From Acinetobacter brisouii CIP 110357 (GTDB taxonomy: Bacteria; Pseudomonadota; Gammaproteobacteria; Pseudomonadales; Moraxellaceae), in NCBI RefSeq assembly GCF_000488275.1, contig NZ_KI530762.1:1082800-1146799 (forward strand): DNA of 64,000 nt. The letters are read 5' to 3'. The notes beneath the pieces are model-generated. The model ran no database searches. It saw only the letters and a program-made list of their open reading frames with translations, and was not told where the DNA came from. Below, one piece after another: positions 9,979 through 19,096 of this stretch. How positions within the stretch are numbered: the first letter of the stretch is position 1; each line of letters begins with the position of its first letter. A program made the position numbers and the translations under genes.

Positions 9979-12546
9979 CTATCTTTTGTTAGAGAAATCC
10001 CATTCGTCTAACCAAGTTTCAAAAGCAGAAGCGGACAGTGGGCGAGCAAATAAATAACCTTGAGCAACTGAATATCCCTGTTGATATAAAATTTGGTGTT
10101 GTTCTTGTGTTTCAACGCCTTCGGCGATAATGGTTAACTTTAGCGTTTTAGCGATACTTAAAATAGCCTGACTTAAAGCTTGAGCAACTTCATCATATTC
10201 GAGGTCTGCGACAAAGCTCCGATCAAGTTTAAATTCGGAAATAGGTAGGCGGCGTAAATAACTTAAACTTGAATAGCCTGTACCAAAATCATCCATAGAA
10301 AGATGTACACCTAAGTGATGAATGTCATGGATGATTTTTGTAGTGCATGGATGACTATCTAATAAAACATTTTCTGTCAGTTCTATGGTTAAATCCCGTG
10401 GTTGTAAACCATGCAGCCGTAAAATTTCTGCAAGGGTATTTGGAAGTTTTATACAGTGAAAACTGGTCGGCGATAAGTTTACCGAAACAGATGGAACATT
10501 TAGACCCTTCATACGCCACTCTGTAAGTTGGCGACAAGCTTCTTGAATCACCCAATAGCCAAATTCGGTAATTAAACCACTTTCTTCTGCAATGGAAATA
10601 AAACGCTCTGGTGAGATTTCACCAAGTTCAGGGTGAGTCCAGCGAGCCAATGCTTCGATGCCGTATAGCTCGCCTGTTACCAAGTCAATTTGTGGTTGAT
10701 AATGCAGGTTTAATTCATGATTGAAGAGTGCATGGCGAAGGTCTCTTTCCAGTTTGAGATGACCTTGCAATAATTCGTTCATTTCATGACTAAAAAAACA
10801 AAACTGATTGCGCCCACTATTTTTTGCCTGATCCATCGCAATATCTGCACGATGTAGTAGATCTTCAATGTTATGACCATCATCTGGAAACATCGCAATC
10901 CCGATACTGGCACTTATAGTCAGCGTAATAGAGTTATGAATCTTTATGGGTTTAGCTAAATGAAGTTGTAACTCTTCAATCACAATTTGCGCTTGCTGAT
11001 GGTTACTTTCAGGTAAGATAATGACAAATTCATCACTTGATATTCGCCCAATAATATCATTACTGCCTAAATTTCTTTTTAAGAGTTCAGCAACCTGACA
11101 CAATAATTCATCCCCAACAAAATGCCCGTATGAATCATTGATTATTTTGAAGCGATCAAGATCAACATATAAAACAGCGATAGGCGTATTATTGCGAATA
11201 CTCGAAGTAATGAGCTGATCAGCCTTGCTCAGCAATAAACTGCGATTGGCTAAACCTGTCAATTCATCATAAAAAGCCAATTGCTGAATGCGCTGTTTAG
11301 TCTTTTCGCGCTCAAATGCCAATGAACAAAGATTGCTACAAGCATTGATAATCTGTTGGTGAAAGCTCTCCAGCTCTAAATTTCGTGGCTGTTTAAAATA
11401 GAAAGCAAAAGTACCAATCACTTGATGCTGATTGTCAAAAACAGGTGTTGACCAGCATGCAGTATGCTCCAAAGGATGCATAGCATCACGATAATGGTCC
11501 CATAAAGGATCTGTTGCAATGTCATCTACAATGACAGGTTTGCCACGCCAAGCTGCTGTACCACATGAGCCAACACTAGGGCCAATACGCACATTGTTAA
11601 TGATTTGACCATAATGCGCTGGTAAATTGGGAGCAGAGATGGGATGCAATAATCCTTGTGCATCGACTTCTAGAATGGATGGTGTGATTTCTGGTGCAAG
11701 CAATTCAACTTCATTACAAATAATATCAAGAACATTGGTCAGTGAAGATTCTTTAGACATTGCTTCTAAAACTTTGTGTTGCAATGTTTCACGTAACTTG
11801 GTGATGGAAATATCCGAAAAGGTGATAATTGTATATTTCCGATGGTTATCTGGATCAAGGATTGGTTTTTTTATAATTTTTGCCCAGTAACGTCGATTTT
11901 TCGCAACAACCAGCTGTTCATCTATCAGCGTATTGTTTTCATTTAACTCACTGGCCTGCGGTTGGTGCGTAAATAAAGAGAATGGGCTTTTATCCAAAAT
12001 CTCATGTTTTTCCCAGCCAAACATACGGTTAAAGCCTTTATTACAGTATACAATTCGAGAAGAACTATCTGTAATGAGAACCGCTGTATCATTAATATCT
12101 GCTGCAAGTGAGAGATGATCCAAATACAATTGCTGCTCTCGCTCATGTTGCAAGCGAGCACTGATATCTGTAGCAATTTTTAAAATTTGAATCACTGTTC
12201 CATGTTGATCCAATACAGGGGTATAGGTAGCTTCAAGCCAACAGCTGCTCTGGTCTTCCCGAATCCGTTCAACAAAACCTGAATAGGGAATACCTTGGCA
12301 TAAAGATAACCAAAAATCATCATAACATTCTGTTTTTGCAAAAGAAGTTGGGCAAAAACTACGATGAATACGTCCAATTGCCTGACTTTCAGTCATACGA
12401 AATAAAAAGAGATAGTTTTTATTTGCCCATTGCAAAATCCCATCTGGAGAAAACTCAGCAATAGCAATTGTTTTTTCTAATGCTGTGAGTTGTAAAGTTG
12501 GTGTTGCTGTTCGCTTCGCTGAAGTCAGCTTAACTTTATCTTTCAT
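9979..12546 (-). CDS. PAS-PAS-GAF-GGDEF-EAL protein, likely c-di-GMP phosphodiesterase
   Basis: An 855-residue protein without membrane segments, so cytoplasmic. Two PAS domains (about 20-140 and 145-255) precede a GAF domain (about 265-415, with VGSCGTAAWRGKPVIVDDI), a GGDEF domain (about 420-590) and an EAL domain (about 600-845). The cyclase motif is degenerate: GRISSDEFVIIL has SSDEF in place of GGDEF, so cyclase activity is unlikely. The EAL domain keeps its catalytic residues (IEALARW, LTENVL, DDFGTGYSSLSYL, KLDRSF, AEGVET, QGYLFARPL), so hydrolysis of cyclic-di-GMP is expected. The degenerate GGDEF may be a GTP-sensing regulatory domain, as in some dual proteins; this is inference. Confidence 0.92.
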   Translation of the reverse strand: MKDKVKLTSAKRTATPTLQLTALEKTIAIAEFSPDGILQWANKNYLFLFRMTESQAIGRIHRSFCPTSFAKTECYDDFWLSLCQGIPYSGFVERIREDQSSCWLEATYTPVLDQHGTVIQILKIATDISARLQHEREQQLYLDHLSLAADINDTAVLITDSSSRIVYCNKGFNRMFGWEKHEILDKSPFSLFTHQPQASELNENNTLIDEQLVVAKNRRYWAKIIKKPILDPDNHRKYTIITFSDISITKLRETLQHKVLEAMSKESSLTNVLDIICNEVELLAPEITPSILEVDAQGLLHPISAPNLPAHYGQIINNVRIGPSVGSCGTAAWRGKPVIVDDIATDPLWDHYRDAMHPLEHTACWSTPVFDNQHQVIGTFAFYFKQPRNLELESFHQQIINACSNLCSLAFEREKTKQRIQQLAFYDELTGLANRSLLLSKADQLITSSIRNNTPIAVLYVDLDRFKIINDSYGHFVGDELLCQVAELLKRNLGSNDIIGRISSDEFVIILPESNHQQAQIVIEELQLHLAKPIKIHNSITLTISASIGIAMFPDDGHNIEDLLHRADIAMDQAKNSGRNQFCFFSHEMNELLQGHLKLERDLRHALFNHELNLHYQPQIDLVTGELYGIEALARWTHPELGEISPERFISIAEESGLITEFGYWVIQEACRQLTEWRMKGLNVPSVSVNLSPTSFHCIKLPNTLAEILRLHGLQPRDLTIELTENVLLDSHPCTTKIIHDIHHLGVHLSMDDFGTGYSSLSYLRRLPISEFKLDRSFVADLEYDEVAQALSQAILSIAKTLKLTIIAEGVETQEQHQILYQQGYSVAQGYLFARPLSASAFETWLDEWDFSNKR

Positions 12547-13570
12547 TATACTTTTTCCAAAGCATAGAAATTAATCTTAGGTTTGATTATCAACAATTTA
12601 ATCATTTATTTTTTATAAATTGAGACACTCCAAATGCTATGCCAGATCAGTGGATTAGGCTTCATTCACCATTGTTTAGCTTTTTTCTCACTGAGCAAAC
12701 AATATTTAAATATATTTCAATCACGCCCAAGAGAAATAAAATGGGCGTATGAAACAAGTCGATTAATTCGTTCCTATGGCTAGAATGTGACCAAAACCAT
12801 TTACCTCTATTTATATTATACAAGATGCTAAAATTTGCAAAAAAATTCCATGACTCATGTTCATTTTTATCTAGGCCTAAAAAATACAGTGATCGATTGA
12901 AGCATAATGGAGTGGAGTTCGATATAAACTGTATACTAATAGCCAATTAAAAAAACACGCTATATTGATATTGGGTTTGAGTTTTTATGCGAATTCAGTT
13001 TAGTTGTTACAACAAAGACTTTATTAAGATTAAGCAGATCTGGGAAGAATAAACGTTACATCAAATACATTATTTAGGAGATGTACAAATTTTTAGAGAT
13101 ATAAAAACCTTGCCTTTTCATATAAACCTTATTTTTGAACCAGTTCTTACACATACGCTCTTTTGTTCAATAAAAAAGCTATTTCACTATAATGTAATAA
13201 AAAATCTGTAATTTCTATCGGTTTTTCAATCGAAATGATTTTGTTTTAGTCGCTGTGTTTTTTAACTGGTTTAAATAAAATTTATTTATATAATTGATTT
13301 TTATCTATTTTTTATGGATGGTGTTTTTGCGGTAATGTTTGCATGAATAAAGCCATGTGAAAAATATGGGTATAAAATATACAAATGAGAATAAAAGCCC
13401 TATCCAACATGGATTGATTGTTGAAAGATGAAATATTTTTTACTAAATGGTTGGAGTATTTTTTATAAAAAACATATAGATATATTGTATTTTTCAATAT
13501 ATTTTGAATTGTTTTTAAAATGTATCTTTTTTGTATATAATAATCAAAAACGTGAACCAAGTAACACTTT
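12547..13570. other. AT-rich stretch with no supported gene
   Basis: About one kilobase of very AT-rich DNA. Open frames of 94 and 113 codons on the minus strand have compositions that mirror the base content (Phe, Asn, Ile, Tyr) and lack convincing ribosome sites. A 21-codon plus-strand frame starting near 12987 is equally unsupported. I see no insertion-sequence ends and no tRNA. The last 100 bases must hold the promoter of the SPOR gene; a TATAAT-like element occurs near 13535. Confidence 0.6.
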
Positions 13571-14095
13571 ATGAAAAAAATATTTATTTCTATGCTTGCT
13601 ATGGTTTTTTCTGCAAACTGTTTTGCAGCAGCAAACCTAGAAAAAGAAAACATGTACTGTTTCTCCTTACCACAAAAACAAGGTGTTTATGTGTGTAAAC
13701 CATGGTCAGAATGGGCTGCAAATCCAGTTGCTAGTAAAGCGAAAGTTGAGGTTGAAGATTTAAATACGGCCTTAGAGGCAGCTACGGCCCCTGTACTGGC
13801 TAAAAATAAGCGCTTAACCAGTGCGGAAGCCCGCAATCTACTGGAACATGGTGATAAAACCTGGATGATTCAGATTGCGCTAGCTGCCAATGAAGCCAAT
13901 GCCGACAGCATCGTATCTAAATTAAAAGCCAAAGGTTATCCTACTAAGAAAAGTATGACCTCGAAAGGTGTTCGCGTGATGGTCGGACCAAATGATTACC
14001 AGACGGCTAGTGAATTAAAAAAGAAAATTCAGGATGATAATAGCTTAGGTGCGAAATCGGCATGGTTATTTAATTGGGGAACATCTTTGCAATAA
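13571..14095 (+). CDS. Exported SPOR-domain protein
   Basis: A 174-residue protein with a cleavable signal peptide (cleavage expected after ANCFA, near residue 19). The C-terminal 75 residues form a SPOR-like domain: WMIQIALAANEANADSIVSKL, then GYPTKK and GVRVMVGPNDYQTASELKKKI, the beta-alpha-beta pattern that binds septal peptidoglycan stripped of stem peptides. The N-terminal part has two cysteines (YCFSLPQ...YVCKPW) that could form a disulfide. A septal or periplasmic role is inferred. It has no operon partner, and the next gene is convergent. Confidence 0.78.
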   Translation: MKKIFISMLAMVFSANCFAAANLEKENMYCFSLPQKQGVYVCKPWSEWAANPVASKAKVEVEDLNTALEAATAPVLAKNKRLTSAEARNLLEHGDKTWMIQIALAANEANADSIVSKLKAKGYPTKKSMTSKGVRVMVGPNDYQTASELKKKIQDDNSLGAKSAWLFNWGTSLQ

Positions 14096-14144
14096 TTGTC
14101 ATTTATTTTAGATGCGTATTTTGCTCGGTTAACCTCAAGGCTTT

Positions 14145-15242
14145 TTATACTTGATGTGTATTTTGATGAGTGAAAATTCGTTGATGAATATCGAGCAGGC
14201 TACGATGAATAAAGTGCAATTTCTTCAGCACAATTCCAGAAAGCGTAAATGGGTAAGCATCTTCTTGTCCGATGCTGCGATTTAAGCCATTTAGAATATA
14301 CGTTAATGCAAACCAGTTGCTTAGCGTATGTTCAAAGTCCTGAGACAATAATGGTGGTTCTTTAAAATGGAGATCAGGGTCAATGGCATGTTGCCCCTGC
14401 ATTTTCAGACCTGCATGATAAGCTGTATCGAGCGTGTCCATCATATGTAAATAATGTGCCCACGTTTCTGCCCAATCTTCCCAAGGGTGTGCACAGGCAT
14501 ATCGACTGACATAAAAATCTGACCAGTTTTTGGCTGGACCATATTCATAATACCGCTCAAGTGCTTGAGCATAATCCTGACGCTCATCACCGAAGTGTTG
14601 ACGAAACCCTTCAAGCCACTCTGGGAAAAAATGCTGCATTAAATCAAAATAATAATGCCCACTTTCATGACGAAAATGCCCAACTAAAGTTCGATAATTC
14701 TCTGCCATATCCAGTCGGGTTTTCACTCGAATCACAGCATCGGCTTCGCTGGCATCTAGTGTAATCACACCATGAGCATGACCTGTCATAACAGGTTGCC
14801 CATCGTAAGGCATTAAGAAATTAAACTGTAAACCAAGGTGATCGTCAGGATGTTTTTTAGGCTTGGGAAATATTTCCAGTTGATTGGTGAGATATAAAAA
14901 ATAGCGTTTGGCGGATTCAATATGACGCCAGTAGTGTAAGTTCTTTTCGACAGATAAGTCTGGAATGATATGTGTTAACTGACAGGATTCGCAGTACAGT
15001 TGATCCTGTTCGGCAGGAATGACCCAGTTACACGCCTGATAAGTCGAATAATTATAACAAGGACGATAATAAAGATGAGGATCTTCTGGATTCAGGTTTC
15101 GCCATGTTTGCGCATCGATTTTAGCGAAAGATCCCATGCTGTTCGTTTCTACTTGAAAGCCTAAAACCGTCGAACAGTATTGGCATACTGTATTGTGGAA
15201 AAACACCTGATGTTTGCAATTCTCACAATAAAATACGTTCAT
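14145..15242 (-). CDS. Putative zinc-binding metallopeptidase (COG4307 type)
   Basis: A 365-residue protein without signal peptide. The N-terminus is a zinc ribbon (CENCKHQ...CQYCS), with a second cysteine set at CNWVIPAEQDQLYCESC. In the middle, GHFRHESGHYYFDLM contains a peptidase-like HExxH variant (HESGH), with further conserved acidic residues (EDWAETWAHYLHMMDTL) that could supply the third ligand. This arrangement matches a widespread bacterial family of unproven function. An AGGA site lies upstream of the ATG. Activity and substrate are unknown. Confidence 0.75.
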   Translation of the reverse strand: MNVFYCENCKHQVFFHNTVCQYCSTVLGFQVETNSMGSFAKIDAQTWRNLNPEDPHLYYRPCYNYSTYQACNWVIPAEQDQLYCESCQLTHIIPDLSVEKNLHYWRHIESAKRYFLYLTNQLEIFPKPKKHPDDHLGLQFNFLMPYDGQPVMTGHAHGVITLDASEADAVIRVKTRLDMAENYRTLVGHFRHESGHYYFDLMQHFFPEWLEGFRQHFGDERQDYAQALERYYEYGPAKNWSDFYVSRYACAHPWEDWAETWAHYLHMMDTLDTAYHAGLKMQGQHAIDPDLHFKEPPLLSQDFEHTLSNWFALTYILNGLNRSIGQEDAYPFTLSGIVLKKLHFIHRSLLDIHQRIFTHQNTHQV

Positions 15243-15263
15243 GCCGAGATATTCCTATCGGGT

Positions 15264-15890
15264 TTAGATTTTTTGTCGAACCAAACTTAAAAGCATGGCA
15301 GCAACACCATACATGGAAGCAAAAAAACGATTGACGATTTTTAACTTTTTATAAGATTGAAATACACTTGAAGCCTTCGAAGCTAAACCCGTATAACCTA
15401 ACATCACGATCACATCAATTGGAATCATGGTCAGTGCCATAATCATATATTGTTTGAACTGAGGTGCTTTAGGGTCAATAAACTGCGGAAAAATAGCCAA
15501 AAAGAATACAATGGCTTTGGGATTGCTAATATTGATTAAAAAGCCTTTGAGTGTTGCCATTGAACCTGAAAACTGCTGCTGATCTTTGTGAATGGCAATG
15601 CGGTTAACAGGTGCTTTCCACTGTATATATGCCAAGTAAATTAGATATAAAACCCCGAGCCATTTCACAGCAAGAAAAATTACAGGAAAGGTATTAAGCA
15701 ACATTCCTAAACCTGTTGCAACAATCAAAATCTGAAGCAGTAGTGCCAGTTGCAACCCCAGAATATTCCAAAGTCCACGTAAAAAACCGTGACTTAAACC
15801 ATTGCTCATAGATGCAATTGCACCCGCACCAGGAAATAAACTAATCACCCAGCATGCAGCAAAGAAAGATAACCAGAGATGAAAGGACAT
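15264..15890 (-). CDS. LysE/RhtB-family amino-acid exporter
   Basis: A 208-residue inner-membrane protein with six hydrophobic helices. It begins with the family signature region (LFPGAGAIASMSNGLSHGFLRGLWNILG) and has the conserved FLINISNPKAIVFFLAIFPQFI segment near the centre. Members export amino acids or their derivatives such as homoserine or threonine; the substrate here is not determinable. I chose the ATG at 15890; an in-frame GTG two codons upstream is the alternative. The peptidase-like gene lies 21 bases downstream on the same strand, so the two may be cotranscribed. Confidence 0.88.
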   Translation of the reverse strand: MSFHLWLSFFAACWVISLFPGAGAIASMSNGLSHGFLRGLWNILGLQLALLLQILIVATGLGMLLNTFPVIFLAVKWLGVLYLIYLAYIQWKAPVNRIAIHKDQQQFSGSMATLKGFLINISNPKAIVFFLAIFPQFIDPKAPQFKQYMIMALTMIPIDVIVMLGYTGLASKASSVFQSYKKLKIVNRFFASMYGVAAMLLSLVRQKI

Positions 15891-16084
15891 GATCACTATG
15901 ATCCAAGATTAAAGGAGTGTTTTACACTGTTTTGGGTGGGAAGGAAAGAGCCAAAATTATGATCAATGATGGGGCTATTAATTGTCTATTTTTATGTTCA
16001 TTTGCAAAGAGTAATGCTATTTTTTTTCTAAACAAGCTACACTTAGCCCTCTGTTTTTCAGCAACATAAATTGGATTGTCCGTG

Positions 16085-16864
16085 ATGGATCAGCAAACCG
16101 AAATCTGGCAACAGCTCAGTGACGATGAAATGCATTTTTATAGCCGACAAATATTACTAGATGGCTGGGATATTGATGCTCAGGAAAAGCTCAAACTCGC
16201 CAATGTCTTGCTGATTGGGGCTGGGGGGCTAGGCTGTCTGACTGCGGAACTGCTTACACGGGCAGGAGTGGGTAAGCTGACAATTCTGGATGCTGATCAG
16301 ATTGAAACCAGTAATTTACAGCGCCAAGTGGCGTTTCAACCCCAAGATATTGGCTTTTATAAAGCAGAAACACTGGCAAAACGCTTAAAACAGATTAACC
16401 CACATATTCAGGTTGAAGCTCATAATATCCGACTCACCGAAGATAACGCAGCAGATTTTATTGCATCTCAAGATTTGGTGCTCGATGGTTGTGACCAATT
16501 TGCTACGCGTTATTTGGTGAATCAGGTATGTACTCAGTTGGCTGTGCCATTGATTAGTGCATCGGCAATTGCCTATGAGGGGCAACTGTTTATGGTCACA
16601 GCAGACTCAGCTTGTTACGAATGTATTTTCCCAAAAACCGAAAGTCAGGATGAAAGTCTGCGCTGTGCCAATTCGGGCGTGTTGGCAACTACTCCCAATG
16701 TGATGGCGAGTTTGCAAGCACATCATGCTTTGTTATATTTAGGCTTGAATTTAACGCCGTTGAAACAAAAATTGCTCCTTTGGAATGGTTTGACCATGCA
16801 GCAACGTATTGTTAAATTTGAAAAAGATATAAATTGTCCAAACTGTCAGGCAAGAACTATATGA
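16085..16864 (+). CDS. ThiF/MoeB/HesA-family adenylyltransferase
   Basis: A 259-residue E1-like enzyme that would adenylate the C-terminal glycine of a ubiquitin-like sulfur carrier (MoaD or ThiS). The nucleotide-binding loop GAGGLGCLTAELL and the following LTILDADQIETSNLQRQVAF, with the adenylation Arg, are intact. Two zinc-binding Cys pairs are seen (CYECIFP and CPNC near the end). The sequence does not decide between MoeB and ThiF. The frame could open at a TTG (16076) or GTG (16082), but the ATG at 16085 is the more ordinary start. The ABC1 kinase gene follows about 50 bases later. Confidence 0.88.
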   Translation: MDQQTEIWQQLSDDEMHFYSRQILLDGWDIDAQEKLKLANVLLIGAGGLGCLTAELLTRAGVGKLTILDADQIETSNLQRQVAFQPQDIGFYKAETLAKRLKQINPHIQVEAHNIRLTEDNAADFIASQDLVLDGCDQFATRYLVNQVCTQLAVPLISASAIAYEGQLFMVTADSACYECIFPKTESQDESLRCANSGVLATTPNVMASLQAHHALLYLGLNLTPLKQKLLLWNGLTMQQRIVKFEKDINCPNCQARTI

Positions 16865-16918
16865 CAGAAAGTTTTTTTTGCTACACTAGCCATAGATTTG
16901 AATTGGCATGAACTGCTT

Positions 16919-18214
16919 ATGAAAAAAAATATTCTGGTTGATAGTTTACGCTCGGTCGCTCGTATGGGGGAAACCGCAGTCGTGGCGGCAAAAGCAGGCT
17001 ATAAATATGCCACCGTAAAACCAAGCAATGCCAAGCTGATGCGGGAAACCTTTGAAGAGCTGGGTTCGACTTATATTAAACTCGGACAGTTTATTGCCAG
17101 TACGCCTTCATTATTTCCACGTGAATTTGTAGAAGAGTTTCAGGGGTGTCTGGATCAGACGCCAAAACTTCCATTTAGTTATATTGAAGAAGTATTGCAA
17201 CAAGAATTTGCAGATCGAAACCTGCATGATATTTTTGCTTCAATTGAAGAAATTCCGCTGGCTTCGGCATCGATTGCCCAAGTCCATGCCGCTAAACTGG
17301 TCAGCGGTGAAGATGTGGTCATTAAGGTACAGAAGCCAGGTGTCGAAACTATTTTGTACACAGATTTAAATGTTTTGCACTGGGCAACAAAAGTTTTGGA
17401 AAAAGTGGTTCCTAAAGTCAAATTTGCGTCTTTAGCCGATATTGTTGAAGAAATTAAAACGCGGATGGTGCGAGAAGTCGATTTTATTGAAGAAGCGCAA
17501 AATATTGATGATTTTGTTGAGTATTTAAATGTCACACAGAATCGGGCAGCAACAGCACCTAAAGTTTATCATCAGTATTCAACGCGTCGTGTGCTGACCA
17601 TGCAGCGTTTGTATGGCGTGCCATTGACTGATTTTGATGTGGTCAAACATTATGCCAAAGATCCATCACAAGTGTTGATTACCGCCATGAATACATGGTT
17701 CGGTAGCCTTATGATGTGTAAGAGTTTTCATGCTGACTTACATGCAGGTAACCTGATGTTGCTCGAAGATGGTCGCGTGGGCTTTATTGATTTTGGAATC
17801 GTTGGTCAGTTGAATCCAGAAGTCTGGACAGCTTGTATGGCATTTATGGATGCTTTGCAGCATACCAATTATGATGCTATGGCAGAAAGCATGTTAAAAA
17901 TGGGGATGACCAAAACGTCGGTTGATACCACCGTACTTGCCAAAGATATTGAGCGTTTGTTTAGTGGTGTGATTTTGACTGATCCACAAAAAATCCTTTC
18001 AAGTAACCCTGCCGACTTAAATGACATTATGCTCGATATAGTTGCAATTGGTGAACGCCACGGTATTCACTTTCCGCGAGATTTTGCTTTACTGTTTAAG
18101 CAAATGTTATATTTTGATCGGTTTATGCGTGTACTTGCGCCATATGTCGATATTTATGCCGATCAGCGCCTGAAAATGGTTCAGGATGTTGATGTGCCAT
18201 TGCTAAAACATTAA
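16919..18214 (+). CDS. ABC1 (UbiB/AarF-like) atypical kinase
   Basis: A 431-residue protein of the ABC1/ADCK/UbiB family, atypical kinases or ATPases linked to quinone and lipid metabolism. The family hallmark KLGQFIASTPSLFP (the KxGQ motif) is present, as are the Ala-rich loop SASIAQVHAAKL, the Lys of VVIKVQKPGVE, and the catalytic HADLHAGNLMLL and VGFIDFGIVG motifs. It lacks the C-terminal membrane helices of true UbiB, so a soluble member of the family is likelier than UbiB itself. The start is uncertain: a TTG at 16898 would add seven residues, and neither start has a clear ribosome site. Confidence 0.88.
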   Translation: MKKNILVDSLRSVARMGETAVVAAKAGYKYATVKPSNAKLMRETFEELGSTYIKLGQFIASTPSLFPREFVEEFQGCLDQTPKLPFSYIEEVLQQEFADRNLHDIFASIEEIPLASASIAQVHAAKLVSGEDVVIKVQKPGVETILYTDLNVLHWATKVLEKVVPKVKFASLADIVEEIKTRMVREVDFIEEAQNIDDFVEYLNVTQNRAATAPKVYHQYSTRRVLTMQRLYGVPLTDFDVVKHYAKDPSQVLITAMNTWFGSLMMCKSFHADLHAGNLMLLEDGRVGFIDFGIVGQLNPEVWTACMAFMDALQHTNYDAMAESMLKMGMTKTSVDTTVLAKDIERLFSGVILTDPQKILSSNPADLNDIMLDIVAIGERHGIHFPRDFALLFKQMLYFDRFMRVLAPYVDIYADQRLKMVQDVDVPLLKH

Positions 18215-18229
18215 TGCTGGAAAAGATGT

Positions 18230-18610
18230 ATGGATGCCATCATTATTGAAGGGCTAAAAGTAGATACCGTGGTCGGTTGCTTTGCTTGGGAAAGACAAAT
18301 TCATCAGCCATTGATGCTGGATTTGATTATTCACCATGATTTGTCACAAGCAGCTCAGTCTGATGAACTGAATGACACGATTAACTATGCACAAATTTGC
18401 GAACTGAGTGCTGAAGTGATTCAGAAGGCTCAGCCCAAGTTGATTGAACATGCAGCGCAGTTAGTGATGCAGCGCCTGTTTCATGAGTTTGAAGGTATTC
18501 AAACGATCACACTCACTATTCGTAAGCCTGCGATTATCGCGCAAGCCAATTCAGTAGGAATTCGTCTTGAACGCCAACGACACGATTTTTGCTCTCGCAC
18601 TGGCGAGTAA
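18230..18610 (+). CDS. folB: Dihydroneopterin aldolase FolB
   Basis: A 126-residue enzyme of folate synthesis that cleaves dihydroneopterin to 6-hydroxymethyl-dihydropterin and glycolaldehyde. The opening IIIEGLKVDTVVGCFAWERQIHQPLMLDL is the family signature including the active-site Glu. DTINYAQICEL and the Lys of TLTIRKPAII complete the pocket. GGAAAAG precedes the ATG, and the gene lies 15 bases after the ABC1 gene. Its 3' end overlaps folK by 44 bases in another frame, so translation of the two is probably coupled. Confidence 0.93.
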   Translation: MDAIIIEGLKVDTVVGCFAWERQIHQPLMLDLIIHHDLSQAAQSDELNDTINYAQICELSAEVIQKAQPKLIEHAAQLVMQRLFHEFEGIQTITLTIRKPAIIAQANSVGIRLERQRHDFCSRTGE

Positions 18611-19037
18611 TTTTCAGCCCAAGCAACATTTAACTTGGGCAATCCAACAATTGGCTTGTTTGGGGACACTTGAGTTATCACATGTCTACCAAATTCCATG
18701 TCGAGATGGGGTTGGAGAAGATTACTTAAATTGTGCCTGTATACTACGCTCCCATTTATCGAGTCAGGATTTGCAGGATCTGCTAAAAGACTTGGAACAG
18801 CATACGGGGCGGGTGCGACCTTCACATAAAATCTCATTGGATATTGATCTGATCGCATGGGGCAAGCAACTTTCAGAATTACAGCTGAATCAGAAAAAAA
18901 TGCCATTTGCACCTGATGTAAAAATTCCAATGTACGAGCTGATCGCCAGTGACGATTTTAGCTATACTGAAACGGTGAATTATCCGAAAATCAGGTTGCC
19001 ACTGGAGTCTATCGACTGTGCAATTGCTGCATCCTAA
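18567..19037 (+). CDS. folK: FolK-like pterin pyrophosphokinase, divergent
   Basis: A 156-residue HPPK-family protein that should transfer pyrophosphate from ATP to hydroxymethyl-dihydropterin, the step after FolB. It begins at a TTG codon fixed by an AGGAA site six bases upstream (18556-18560), inside folB. The N-terminus (FALALASNFQPKQHL) replaces the usual ALGSN with ALASN. The metal-binding pair is present (SLDIDLIAWG), but the segment TGRVRPSHKISLDIDLI is about three residues shorter than in E. coli and lacks the GPR triplet with its catalytic-loop Arg. It may be a second, specialised or weak copy, with a canonical folK elsewhere in the genome. Confidence 0.8.
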   Translation: MNANDTIFALALASNFQPKQHLTWAIQQLACLGTLELSHVYQIPCRDGVGEDYLNCACILRSHLSSQDLQDLLKDLEQHTGRVRPSHKISLDIDLIAWGKQLSELQLNQKKMPFAPDVKIPMYELIASDDFSYTETVNYPKIRLPLESIDCAIAAS

Positions 19038-19041
19038 AACT

Positions 19042-19070
19042 AAAAAAGCCAAGTTGTTACTTGGCTTTTT
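19042..19070. terminator. Bidirectional terminator between folK and coq7
   Basis: The stem AAAAAGCCAAG / CTTGGCTTTTT has a six-base loop and A- and T-runs on both flanks, so it can serve the convergent folK and coq7 genes. Confidence 0.9.
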
Positions 19071-19096
19071 ATTGGCTATAAACGACGATTTTTATA

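Noticed and set aside
12662..12946. 94-codon minus-strand frame in the AT-rich gap
   Set aside because: Composition follows base content, there is no ribosome site and no recognisable motif.
13312..13653. 113-codon minus-strand frame
   Set aside because: It overlaps the SPOR gene start on the other strand and its Ile/Tyr/Lys/Phe content is that of random AT-rich DNA.
18499..18930. 143-codon minus-strand frame antisense to folB/folK
   Set aside because: Shadow of two recognised folate genes; no ribosome site or motif.
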